From: Balneolaceae bacterium
Lineage (GTDB): Bacteria; Bacteroidota; Rhodothermia; Balneolales; Balneolaceae
NCBI GenBank assembly: GCA_007118525.1
Contig: SKRK01000293.1
Location: 1-8,758 of the forward strand
Reading direction: 5' to 3'
DNA length: 8,758 nt
Below, in pieces: positions 1-6,500 of the stretch. Below the pieces are notes generated by a model. It ran no database searches, was not told where the DNA came from, and was given only the letters and a program-made list of their open reading frames with translations. Each line of letters opens with the position of its first letter. Positions within the stretch are counted from its first letter, which is position 1. The position numbers were made by a program, and so were the translations under genes.

Positions 1-221
1 ATTCTATCCATGGAGTCAGTTTTAAAATTTTTTTAGTTAGAAATTCTCTTATGAACCTGATTGAGACCGGGAAATGCTGGCCAGTCACAAAATTTTCCTA
101 TACACACTTCCTTAATGATATTTGAAATTTCTATTCCCTTTTATTTTCGCAATCTATTTTTTGTGTGCAATCACACTAACCTTTTCGGGCTTCGATTTAT
201 TGTGCTCTACACCTATTTGAC
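1..221. other. AT-rich intergenic stretch, no gene seen
   Basis: No convincing coding region is visible. The only open frame here begins at a TTG, has no ribosome binding site, and runs into the terminator of the neighbouring minus-strand gene, so I do not call it. The stretch is AT-rich. It contains one small perfect inverted repeat, GTGTG-caat-CACAC at 163-176, flanked by a run of T on its left. Its half-sites are 2 bp closer together than a CRP site (TGTGA-N6-TCACA) requires, and it is not followed by a U-tract on either strand in the right place for a good terminator. Its role is unknown. Confidence 0.5.
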
Positions 222-260
222 AAAAAAATGCCGGAGGCGCATTTCAAAGCAACTCCGGCG
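222..260 (-). terminator. Intrinsic terminator of the hsp20 gene
   Basis: A perfect 7-bp GC-rich inverted repeat, GCCGGAG (230-236) and CTCCGGC (253-259), is separated by a 16-nt loop. On the minus strand the stem is followed at once by A and a run of seven T (plus-strand A-run at 222-228). This is the standard layout of a rho-independent terminator. It lies about 50 bp beyond the hsp20 stop codon at 313-315. The plus-strand side of the stem has no T-run, so it should act only on leftward transcription. Confidence 0.85.
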
Positions 261-312
261 CTAACTAACCTGCTCTCTTTAGGGGACTAAGTAGAACAGT
301 TCTTAAAAAACT

Positions 313-741
313 TTACTTAATTTGAATCTTTTTCCCGGCTTTTTGTTCGCTCTTATTAATAGTAACGTTTAAAATGCCGTTATTGTATGTGGCATTTATA
401 CTATTATCATCAACGTTGTCTGGCAGCTGGAATGAACGGGTAAAACTACCATAGTGGGTTTCAACCCTGTGAAATTTCTTTCCATCTTCCTTCTTCTCAA
501 ATTTACGCTCACCACTAATTGTCAGGCGTCCGTTCTCAAGATTCAGGTTGATATCTTTCTTCTCCATTCCCGGAAGTTCCGCTTCGATCATAAATTGTTT
601 ATCAGTTTCAGATATATCTATACTGGGAGAAAATGTGCTTTGCCGTGTAGCAACAGCATCATTGAAAAACTCATCAATAATATCTGAAAACCGGGTTCCA
701 AAAAGATCTGTATTGGGTTTTGAATATCTAGTGAGTGCCAT
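313..741 (-). CDS. Small heat shock protein, Hsp20/alpha-crystallin family
   Basis: A 142-residue cytoplasmic ATP-independent chaperone of the IbpA/Hsp20 family. Such proteins form oligomers that hold unfolding proteins until Hsp70/ClpB systems refold them. The N-terminal arm (about 1-37) has phenylalanines typical of the variable arm (FGTRFSDIIDEFF). The alpha-crystallin domain spans about 38-130, with the family signatures AELPGM (54-59), GSFTRSFQLP (98-107) and NGILNVTI (121-128). The tail carries the I-x-I motif (IQI, 139-141) that docks into a neighbouring subunit. Length is normal for bacterial class A/B small heat shock proteins. The ATG start is supported by a strong GGAGG seven bases upstream. 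The gene appears monocistronic, with its own promoter and terminator. No CIRCE (HrcA) element is visible upstream. Which paralogue it is cannot be decided from the sequence, so no symbol is given. Confidence 0.95.
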   Translation of the reverse strand: MALTRYSKPNTDLFGTRFSDIIDEFFNDAVATRQSTFSPSIDISETDKQFMIEAELPGMEKKDINLNLENGRLTISGERKFEKKEDGKKFHRVETHYGSFTRSFQLPDNVDDNSINATYNNGILNVTINKSEQKAGKKIQIK

Positions 742-748
742 GGTTAAA

Positions 749-753
749 CCTCC
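749..753 (-). promoter_or_regulatory. Shine-Dalgarno site of hsp20
   Basis: The minus strand reads GGAGG seven bases before the ATG at 741-739. This is a near-perfect anti-16S match at ideal spacing and fixes the start. It is the strongest ribosome binding site in the window; uvrA, the secreted protein gene and secD show no comparable site. Confidence 0.8.
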
Positions 754-786
754 ATAATTTGTTGAGTTTGTTTTATTAGCATGTCA

Positions 787-814
787 CTTATAATTGTTGC
801 AAGCGAAATGCCAA
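787..814 (-). promoter_or_regulatory. Candidate sigma70-like promoter of hsp20
   Basis: On the minus strand, TTGGCA (814-809) and TATAAG (792-787) are separated by 16 bp. Each hexamer matches the sigma70 consensus at five of six positions. Transcription would start near 780 and give a leader of about 39 nt ending in the GGAGG site. This is a consensus match by eye. Bacteroidota-type primary sigma factors prefer other sequences (TTTG / TAnnTTTG), so the call depends on the lineage. Confidence 0.5.
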
Positions 815-833
815 ATCAAAATTTCACTCAAAA

Positions 834-851
834 TTTGTCAGGTCTGTCAAA
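834..851. promoter_or_regulatory. Imperfect 18-bp palindrome upstream of the hsp20 promoter
   Basis: The sequence has the form TTTGnCAG-N2-CTGnCAAA, with 14 of 18 positions symmetric. Its centre lies about 62 bp upstream of the predicted hsp20 transcription start, which is the place where class I activators such as CRP bind. It could be an operator for a dimeric regulator. It does not match CIRCE, LexA or canonical CRP/FNR half-sites. The role is inferred from symmetry and position only. Confidence 0.3.
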
Positions 852-892
852 CTGTTCTGAAGGTCTTTCACTATCTATAACGCAGACAGACC
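841..892. repeat. Inverted repeat GGTCTGTC / GACAGACC upstream of hsp20
   Basis: A perfect 8-bp inverted repeat (841-848 and 885-892) spans a 36-bp interior. A near copy of the left arm, GGTCTTTCA at 862-870, matches GGTCTGTCA at 841-849 in eight of nine positions and lies exactly 21 bp away, two helical turns on the same face of the DNA. The left arm overlaps the 834-851 palindrome. On the minus strand a perfect TATAAT (905-900) sits just upstream of the repeat, but no acceptable -35 hexamer lies at 16-18 bp. A second promoter there, with the repeat folding in its leader, is possible but weakly supported. Confidence 0.3.
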
Positions 893-1042
893 CCTTGTCA
901 TTATACAAAAGTCAGATTGGCTTACCGGGACTGCAATTTTGACGGCGCAGAAGAGGTGCCCGATTTATTACGCGATTGCAAAAGCTTCTAATCGAAGGTG
1001 TATGAAGGTCAATGCCATGCCAAGCCCGGTCTGTCGCAATTT
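893..1042. other. Remainder of the hsp20-DAHP synthase intergenic region
   Basis: Together with the sites listed separately, this fills the 349 bp between the hsp20 start and the DAHP synthase stop. I see no coding region, no tRNA and no convincing terminator for the DAHP synthase transcript. A short inverted repeat CGATT...AATCG around an AAGCTT lies near 972-994, but it is too weak, and has no U-tract, to be called a terminator. Confidence 0.4.
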
Positions 1043-1086
1043 CACCCACTCACTCCCTCTCTCTCTACCTTCTCCCACCCACTCAC
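1043..1086. repeat. 11-bp direct repeat bounding a C/T-rich tract
   Basis: CACCCACTCAC occurs perfectly at 1043-1053 and again at 1076-1086. Between them are 22 bp made of C and T with a single A at 1067. No G occurs on the plus strand over the 50 bases 1037-1086. The tract begins 4 bp past the DAHP synthase stop codon. In that gene's transcript it would be a G/A-rich 3' segment with four GGG runs (opposite 1078-1080, 1074-1076, 1055-1057 and 1045-1047). It could be simple low-complexity sequence, a structured 3' end, or a slippage-prone site. Confidence 0.6.
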
Positions 1087-1090
1087 GACC

Positions 1091-2488
1091 TTACCGATAA
1101 CTCTTGTTCCACTCTTTGGCAACAAGAAACGCCATCTCCAGGCTCTGCTCGTAGTTTAGCCGCGGATCGCAATAGGTTTCATAGTTTCGATCTAGGCCTT
1201 TTTCATTCAGACCGTTCGCCCCTCCAACGCATTCAGTTACGTTATCTCCGGTAAGTTCGAGATGTACACCACCAAGATAGCTTCCTTCAGCACGGTGTAC
1301 GGCAAACGTTGATTTAATCTCGTTTAGAATGTGATTGAAGCTTCGTGTTTTCACATTGTTCACTGTGGCAAAGGTATTGCCGTGCATCGGGTCACAGCTC
1401 CATACAACGGGATGGCCATTCTGTTTTACGGCACGTATGAAAGATGGCAGGTGCTTTTCTACATTGTCGACACCCATCCGTGTGATAAGTACAATTTTAC
1501 CTGATTCATGGGAAGGATTCAGCTTATCCAATATCGCAAGAGTTTCATCCAGGTCGAACGGCGGACCTACTTTTATTCCAATCGGATTACGGATACCGCT
1601 CAAATACTCCACGTGTGCTCCGTCAAGCTGTTTTGTACGGTTACCGAGCCAAACCATATGTCCGCTCAGATTAAACCAGCCTGTTTTTCGGGGAACCCGC
1701 TTGGTTTGAGCAGAATCGTAATAGAGGTTCAGTGCTTCGTGCGAGGTATAAATATCAACTTTATGCAGTGTGCTGAATGTATTGGGCGTTATCGTCTCCA
1801 TAAAGTTAATCGCTTTATGGATTGAATTTACCATTGCCTCATACTCCTTGTAGAACTCATTATTCTGCATAAAATCAAGTTCCCACTGCTCAGGGTGCTG
1901 TAGATCGGCAAATCCTTCGTCTGATAGTGCTCTTAAAAAATTGAGCGATAAGGCAGATTTTTCATATGCCTCAATCAACCTGTTCGGATCAGGGATTCTG
2001 GCCTCCCGGCTTGGCTGGAAACTGTTAATCAGATCTCCCCGGTAGTTAAGCATCTCAACACCATTTATCGTCTCAAAATCTTTTGACCTGGGTTTGGCGT
2101 ATTGACCCGCAATTCGCCCGACTCTTACAATCGGTGTACCCATTTCATGAACCAGTATGAAACTCATTTGGAGCATCAGTTTCAAAAGATTCACTATTTT
2201 GGGAGCCTTACACGCATCGAATGTCTCCGCACAGTCGCCGCCCTGCAACAGAAAGGATTTCCCATCAGAGACGCTTGCCAGCTTCTCTCTCAACGCCTCT
2301 ATTTCCCAGGAGGTAATCAGGGGTGGATATGAGCGCAGTTTGTTATACGCTTGCTGCAATGCTTCAGTATCAGGGTAGGCCGGGAGCTGTTGAATCTCTT
2401 TATTGCTCCAGGAGAGTGGATGCCATCCTTCTCCTTCTAGTACCTTGGGGATCTCAATCGGGTTTGCGGTTTTAGGCTTGGGGCTCAT
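1091..2488 (-). CDS. Class II 3-deoxy-D-arabino-heptulosonate-7-phosphate (DAHP) synthase
   Basis: This 465-residue cytoplasmic enzyme condenses phosphoenolpyruvate and erythrose 4-phosphate to DAHP, the first committed step of the shikimate pathway to Phe, Tyr, Trp and chorismate products. It belongs to the class II (plant/Mycobacterium-like) family, not the AroF/G/H type of E. coli. Visible family blocks are QGGDCAE (82-88), GRIAGQYAKPRS (124-135), RGDLIN (150-155), GNRTKQLDGAHVEYLSGIRNPIGIKVGP (282-309), CDPMHGNT (365-372), GVHLELTGDNVTEC (407-420) and YETYCDPRLNY (436-446). The four expected metal ligands are present: Cys86, His369, Glu411 and Asp441, nearly the same numbering as the Mycobacterium tuberculosis enzyme. 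Length is normal and the gene is intact. It starts with ATG; no clear Shine-Dalgarno is seen. It stands alone, divergent from uvrA. Feedback control by aromatic amino acids is known in the family but cannot be read here. Confidence 0.96.
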   Translation of the reverse strand: MSPKPKTANPIEIPKVLEGEGWHPLSWSNKEIQQLPAYPDTEALQQAYNKLRSYPPLITSWEIEALREKLASVSDGKSFLLQGGDCAETFDACKAPKIVNLLKLMLQMSFILVHEMGTPIVRVGRIAGQYAKPRSKDFETINGVEMLNYRGDLINSFQPSREARIPDPNRLIEAYEKSALSLNFLRALSDEGFADLQHPEQWELDFMQNNEFYKEYEAMVNSIHKAINFMETITPNTFSTLHKVDIYTSHEALNLYYDSAQTKRVPRKTGWFNLSGHMVWLGNRTKQLDGAHVEYLSGIRNPIGIKVGPPFDLDETLAILDKLNPSHESGKIVLITRMGVDNVEKHLPSFIRAVKQNGHPVVWSCDPMHGNTFATVNNVKTRSFNHILNEIKSTFAVHRAEGSYLGGVHLELTGDNVTECVGGANGLNEKGLDRNYETYCDPRLNYEQSLEMAFLVAKEWNKSYR

Positions 2489-2769
2489 GAGCTGTAGATA
2501 ATTCGAATAAATTTTGAAAAGAAAAGTAAGATAATGATCATTTCGATATTAATCACTTTTTAGAGATACGAGAACTTGCCCCTATCAATTAGGGCTGCAG
2601 AAAACATCTTGGACGTTGTGATTATTCCGTCTTAAACAACGGGGGTTACCTGTCAGGTCAGATATTCTGCGAATTTTAATCGTTTGAATTATTTTTATCC
2701 AGGCGGAACGTGATGTTGCTTTAAAGGTTTTGTATTTTTAGAAGTTTAATACGATCAGACCAAAATCCA
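2489..2769. other. Divergent intergenic region between DAHP synthase and uvrA
   Basis: This 281-bp region must carry the promoters of both divergent genes, but I find no hexamer pair good enough to name. Small palindromes are present: ATTCGAAT (2501-2508), AATGATCATT (2533-2542), CCCTA-tcaat-TAGGG (2583-2597) and ACCTG-t-CAGGT (2648-2658). None matches the E. coli SOS box (CTG-N10-CAG) or the Gram-positive GAAC-N4-GTTC box, so SOS control of uvrA is not supported by sequence. TGTCAGGTC (2651-2659) also occurs upstream of hsp20 (836-844); a shared 9-mer between two such regions is expected by chance fairly often. Confidence 0.5.
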
Positions 2770-5610
2770 TTGCAGAACAATATTATTATTCGCGGTGCCC
2801 GCGAGCACAATCTCAAAAATATAGATATTGACATCCCCCGTGAGAAGCTGGTGGTGTTTACCGGGCTGTCCGGTTCAGGCAAATCCTCCCTGGCCTTCGA
2901 CACGATTTACGCCGAAGGACAGCGAAGGTTTATGGAGTCCCTCTCAGCTTACGCCCGGCAGTTTCTAGGTATGATGGAGCGGCCCGAGGTGGATTTCATA
3001 GATGGCCTCTCTCCCGTTATCTCAATAGATCAGAAAACCACGAACCGAAATCCCCGATCAACGGTGGGCACGGTTACCGAGATTTATGACTTTTTGCGAC
3101 TTCTCTACGCACGGATCGGAGTGCCTCACTCCTACATTTCCGGCAATAAAATGGAGAAACAGACCTCAGACCAGATTGTTTCTGCCATAATGGAACTGCC
3201 CAAAGGCACCAAAGCATACTGCATGGCGCCGGTTGTGCGCGGTCGAAAAGGGCACTACCGAGAGCTTTTTGAGCAGATGCAAAAACAGGGATTTGTAAAG
3301 GCAAGAGTGGACGGTGAACTGATAGATCTGGAAGGCGAAATTAAGCTGGACCGCTACAAAACCCACAATATTGAAGTTGTTATAGATCGATTTGTGATTT
3401 CACCCAATAGTGAAAAAAGAATTTCAGAGAGCGTACATATGGCCCTTGAGATGGCCGATGGAAACCTTATTCTCGGTATCCAGGAAGATGGAGAGATTCA
3501 CGACCGGGTCTTCTCAAAAAATCTCTACGACCCTGAAAGCGGACTCTCCTACGAAGATCCCGCTCCAAATCTGTTCTCCTTCAACTCCCCCTATGGAGCC
3601 TGCAAAGCTTGCAATGGTTTGGGCTATAAATATGATGTAAGCCGCGAACTGGTCATTTTGAATCCGGAACAGTCCATCAGTGATGGAGCGATCCGTTTTT
3701 TGGGTGAACCCAGAGATATTTTTGTTTTTAAGCAGATGAAAGCTGTACTCGATAGTGTTGATCACAACTTCTCCATGCCCATCACCAAATTCTCTGAAGA
3801 AGCTCTTAACCTTTTGTTTGAGGGCGGTGGGGATCAAAAGTTTAATGTCAGCTACGATTTTAAGAACAGCAATGTAACCTATAAGCATAAATTCTCCGGG
3901 CTGAATGCGATTATCAGGGAACAGTACGAGGATAGCAAATCCAATAAACAGCGCGACAAGGCGAAAGCATTTCTCTCAAAAATAACCTGCCCAAAGTGCG
4001 GCGGCGGACGATTGAGCAAGGAGGCCCTATCCTATAAAATTGATGGCCACACTATTCAGGATTTGGTTCAGCAGGATATTAAGTCGCTCAGAGTAACCAT
4101 TGGGAATTTAAAACTCACAGAAAGGCAGCGAAAAATTGGTCAGCAGGTACTGAAAGAGGTTATTGACCGTATCGATTTCCTGCTGAATGTTGGCTTAACC
4201 TATCTGTCGCTCGACCGCGAAGCCCAAACTTTGAGTGGCGGTGAAGCGCAGCGCATTCGACTGGCCACTCAGATCGGTACACAGCTTGTTGGTGTACTCT
4301 ATATTTTGGATGAGCCCAGTATAGGCCTTCATCAGCGCGACAATATCAAATTAATTCGCTCTTTGGAGACACTTCGCGACCTGGGCAATTCAGTGATTGT
4401 GGTTGAGCATGACCGGGAAACCATTGAACATGCCGATTATGTAGTAGACCTTGGTCCTGGCGCCGGCACAGAGGGTGGCTATATTGTGACCCAGGGCAGG
4501 CCTCAGGAGCTTGATCCGGCGTCGATGACAACCAAATTCCTGAGAGACGAGGAGGTTATTCCCTATCCTGAGAAACGACGAAAAGGAAGCGGAAAGTCAA
4601 TCCGGGTACATGAAGCAAGGGGCCACAACCTGAGAGATGTAACGCTCGACGTACCCCTGGGGAAATTTATCTGCGTAACCGGGGTAAGCGGCAGCGGCAA
4701 GAGCTCACTGATTAATCAAACACTCGTACCCATTCTTTCAAATGAGTTCTACAACTCCAAATCTGTTGCTTTACCCTACAGGTTGATTGAAGGCTTAAAT
4801 CATGTAGATAAAGTTATTTCCATAGATCAGAGCCCAATTGGCCGTACTCCGCGATCCAATCCCGGAACCTACACGAAAGTGTTCGACCATATCCGTTCTC
4901 TTTTTGCCGAACTGCCCGAGTCTAAAATCCGAGGCTACGACCAGGGCCGTTTCTCTTTTAACGTGAAAGGCGGCAGGTGCGAATCGTGTCAGGGAGATGG
5001 AGTGCGTAAAATTGAGATGAACTTTTTGCCCGACATCTATGTGAATTGCGAAACTTGTAACGGCAAACGCTACAATCGTGAAACACTCGAGATTCACTAC
5101 AAGGGTAAGAATATATCCGATATCCTTCAGATGCCTATCAGCGATTCGGTCGAGTTTTTTGATTCTGTTCCCTCAATCAGCCGAAAACTAAAAACCCTGA
5201 ACTCCGTGGGACTGGGCTATCTCACGCTTGGGCAATCGAGTACTACCCTGAGCGGCGGTGAAGCACAGCGAATCAAACTATCGCGTGAACTCTCCAAAAT
5301 CGGTACCGGCGACACCGTCTACATCATGGATGAACCGACAACGGGCCTGCACTTTCAGGATGTGCGCATGCTGGTGGATGTCATTCAAAAGCTGGTCGAA
5401 AAGGGAAATACAGTGATTGTAATTGAGCACAACCTTGACCTGATCAAAGCAGCCGACTGGGTGATTGACCTTGGCCCTGAAGGCGGCGACAGGGGTGGAC
5501 AAATTATCGCTGAGGGAACTCCGGAAGAAGTGGCAGAAATTGAGGAGAGCTATACAGGTAATTTTTTGAAAGAAGAATTTGAGAGAGTAAATAAACAATT
5601 AACAACCTGA
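2770..5610 (+). CDS. uvrA: UvrABC excinuclease subunit A (UvrA)
   Basis: A 946-residue ATPase, the damage-recognition subunit of nucleotide excision repair. As a dimer it scans DNA, loads UvrB at the lesion and leaves before UvrC cuts. Both tandem ABC modules are complete. The first has Walker [10 protein letters not shown] (32-40), signature LSGGEAQR (from 488) and Walker [11 protein letters not shown] (Asp514, Glu515). The second has GVSGSGKSS (638-646), signature LSGGEAQR (from 827) and [10 protein letters not shown] (Asp854, Glu855). Zinc cysteines are CKAC (278/281) with CPKC (407/410), and Cys737, 740, 760 and 763 with C-x2-C-x19-C-x2-C spacing. Length is normal. The start appears to be TTG: there is no in-frame ATG between the upstream stop (2722-2724) and this codon, and the resulting N-terminus aligns with where UvrA proteins begin ([14 protein letters not shown]). 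No Shine-Dalgarno is visible. The CPxC/H motif common after YARxG is replaced by SYISGNKM (121-128). Confidence 0.97.
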   Translation: MQNNIIIRGAREHNLKNIDIDIPREKLVVFTGLSGSGKSSLAFDTIYAEGQRRFMESLSAYARQFLGMMERPEVDFIDGLSPVISIDQKTTNRNPRSTVGTVTEIYDFLRLLYARIGVPHSYISGNKMEKQTSDQIVSAIMELPKGTKAYCMAPVVRGRKGHYRELFEQMQKQGFVKARVDGELIDLEGEIKLDRYKTHNIEVVIDRFVISPNSEKRISESVHMALEMADGNLILGIQEDGEIHDRVFSKNLYDPESGLSYEDPAPNLFSFNSPYGACKACNGLGYKYDVSRELVILNPEQSISDGAIRFLGEPRDIFVFKQMKAVLDSVDHNFSMPITKFSEEALNLLFEGGGDQKFNVSYDFKNSNVTYKHKFSGLNAIIREQYEDSKSNKQRDKAKAFLSKITCPKCGGGRLSKEALSYKIDGHTIQDLVQQDIKSLRVTIGNLKLTERQRKIGQQVLKEVIDRIDFLLNVGLTYLSLDREAQTLSGGEAQRIRLATQIGTQLVGVLYILDEPSIGLHQRDNIKLIRSLETLRDLGNSVIVVEHDRETIEHADYVVDLGPGAGTEGGYIVTQGRPQELDPASMTTKFLRDEEVIPYPEKRRKGSGKSIRVHEARGHNLRDVTLDVPLGKFICVTGVSGSGKSSLINQTLVPILSNEFYNSKSVALPYRLIEGLNHVDKVISIDQSPIGRTPRSNPGTYTKVFDHIRSLFAELPESKIRGYDQGRFSFNVKGGRCESCQGDGVRKIEMNFLPDIYVNCETCNGKRYNRETLEIHYKGKNISDILQMPISDSVEFFDSVPSISRKLKTLNSVGLGYLTLGQSSTTLSGGEAQRIKLSRELSKIGTGDTVYIMDEPTTGLHFQDVRMLVDVIQKLVEKGNTVIVIEHNLDLIKAADWVIDLGPEGGDRGGQIIAEGTPEEVAEIEESYTGNFLKEEFERVNKQLTT

Positions 5611-5693
5611 GAGCCCTTAAAGGCATACAAGGCAACCGGAAAAATACTCTCTGACTCTCTTCGTTATCTTTTAGAAATCAGATCAAATTTAAT

Positions 5694-5722
5694 TTGTCAA
5701 CCGTTTGCTATCTGACTATTTT
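5694..5722 (+). promoter_or_regulatory. Candidate sigma70-like promoter before the secreted-protein gene
   Basis: TTGTCA (5694-5699) and TATTTT (5717-5722) are separated by exactly 17 bp, matching the consensus at five and four of six positions. Initiation would fall near 5729-5730, only a few bases before the ATG at 5732, so the transcript would be essentially leaderless. That fits the absence of a Shine-Dalgarno there. AT-rich sequence gives such matches by chance, so support is modest. Confidence 0.3.
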
Positions 5723-5731
5723 TTACGTCGA

Positions 5732-6289
5732 ATGAAAAAGGGATTCACACATATTTACCGCTCGGCAATCATCCTGGTTTTAATGACCGGATTTTTGGCT
5801 CATTTATTGCTGCCGCTCTCAAGCCATGCTCAAAAAACAGCCTTCACGCGCTGGCTGGATCACAACGTTGTTGCAACAGGTGATGAAAATGAAGTTAAGC
5901 TGCGCAACACCATTCGCCAGCTCTCTGAACAGAGCCATGACTTTTTAATACTGGTTCAGGAAGCGTCTCAGCTGGTTGCAAATCACAAAGACGAATTTCG
6001 GATCTATGCATCACTGCCTGAAAGTTCGCACTCGCAGGTTTCTACCTGGCTGATTAGCCAGTGGAATGTATTTCAGCATCAAAAAACCGGAATGAATGCC
6101 ATTCTTCCTGATGCTACACCACCGATTCAAAAGTGGTTCTCCACTCAAAATTTTTCAAAATACCTATCTTCTCCGGAAGTAACTTCTGCACTATTATTTA
6201 ACAACTTTTTTGAGGTTCTCCCCGAACCCTTTACAATCCGTGAGGCCATTGTTCCGCTGATAAATGGAATCAGTATTAATGCACCCTAG
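5732..6289 (+). CDS. Predicted secreted protein of unknown function
   Basis: I do not recognise this family. I chose the ATG at 5732 (185 residues) over an in-frame TTG nine codons upstream because it begins a textbook signal peptide: positive N-region MKKGFTHIYR, hydrophobic core about 11-29, and SSHA-Q with likely signal peptidase I cleavage after Ala33. There is no lipobox cysteine; indeed the protein contains no cysteine at all. The mature part (about 152 residues) looks globular and partly helical. One amphipathic helical stretch lies around 52-85 (NEVKLRNTIRQLSEQSHDFLILVQEASQLVANH). It has several tryptophans (41, 106, 111, 135) and no further membrane segment, so it is probably periplasmic or exported. 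It lies 121 bp after uvrA and 211 bp before secD on the same strand, too far to assume a shared operon. A role linked to secDF is possible but unsupported. Intact reading frame; coding status is fairly sure, function is open. Confidence 0.75.
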   Translation: MKKGFTHIYRSAIILVLMTGFLAHLLLPLSSHAQKTAFTRWLDHNVVATGDENEVKLRNTIRQLSEQSHDFLILVQEASQLVANHKDEFRIYASLPESSHSQVSTWLISQWNVFQHQKTGMNAILPDATPPIQKWFSTQNFSKYLSSPEVTSALLFNNFFEVLPEPFTIREAIVPLINGISINAP

Positions 6290-6323
6290 AACAACTCACG
6301 TATTGCCGCAACACCACTGTTTG

Positions 6324-6340
6324 AAATTAAGATTTAATTT
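6324..6340. repeat. AT-only inverted repeat after the secreted-protein gene
   Basis: AAATTAA (6324-6330) and TTAATTT (6334-6340) form a perfect 7-bp inverted repeat with a 3-nt loop, 35 bp after the stop codon. It could mark a weak transcript end or be a protein-binding palindrome. The stem contains no G or C and only a few T follow, so I do not call it an intrinsic terminator. Confidence 0.35.
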
Positions 6341-6455
6341 TCTGTGAAATTGTAAACGCCATTTGACAGATTCCGGCCTTTTTATTTATCAGGCTGTAGT
6401 ATCTGAAATAGTTGTTTCACACCCCTTAAAGAAAAACAAAATAACCGTGCCCGGT

Positions 6456-6485
6456 TTGTAAAGGCACATCGAATTTTACTATAAA
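6456..6485 (+). promoter_or_regulatory. Candidate promoter of secD-secF
   Basis: TTGTAA (6456-6461) and TATAAA (6480-6485) lie 18 bp apart, with four and five of six consensus matches. Transcription would begin near 6492, leaving a leader of about 9 nt before the secD ATG at 6501, where no Shine-Dalgarno is seen. An alternative is a perfect TTGACA at 6363-6368 with a poorer TATCAG at 6387-6392 (18-bp spacer), which would give a leader of about 100 nt. A 5-bp inverted repeat, GTGCC (6447-6451) / GGCAC (6463-6467), overlaps the -35 of the first candidate and could be an operator. Confidence 0.3.
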
Positions 6486-6500
6486 ACGATTTAATCTATC

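Noticed and set aside
163..176. GTGTG-caat-CACAC as a possible CRP site or terminator
   Set aside because: Half-site spacing is 2 bp too short for CRP, and no T-run follows the stem in either direction at the right distance.
61..264. Open frame of 67 codons on the plus strand
   Set aside because: TTG start, no ribosome binding site, low-complexity composition, and it overlaps the hairpin and A-run of the hsp20 terminator.
293..303. AGAAC-a-GTTCT palindrome as a possible SOS box
   Set aside because: Gram-positive LexA boxes need four bases between GAAC and GTTC; here there is one. It also lies downstream of hsp20, not upstream of a repair gene.
743..760. RNA thermometer hiding the hsp20 Shine-Dalgarno
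   Set aside because: Only a 4-bp ATGG/CCAT pairing around the site is visible, with the SD in the loop. There is no fourU or ROSE-type sequence in the 39-nt leader.
2648..2658. ACCTG-t-CAGGT palindrome upstream of uvrA as a LexA operator
   Set aside because: The E. coli-type box is CTG-N10-CAG; here the halves are one base apart. An 11-bp palindrome of this kind can arise by chance.
836..2659. TGTCAGGTC shared between the hsp20 and uvrA upstream regions
   Set aside because: A shared 9-mer between two regions of about 300 bp, counting both strands, is expected at close to one occurrence by chance.
6324..6340. AT-only hairpin as an intrinsic terminator
   Set aside because: There is no GC in the stem and no adequate T-tract, so folding would be weak.
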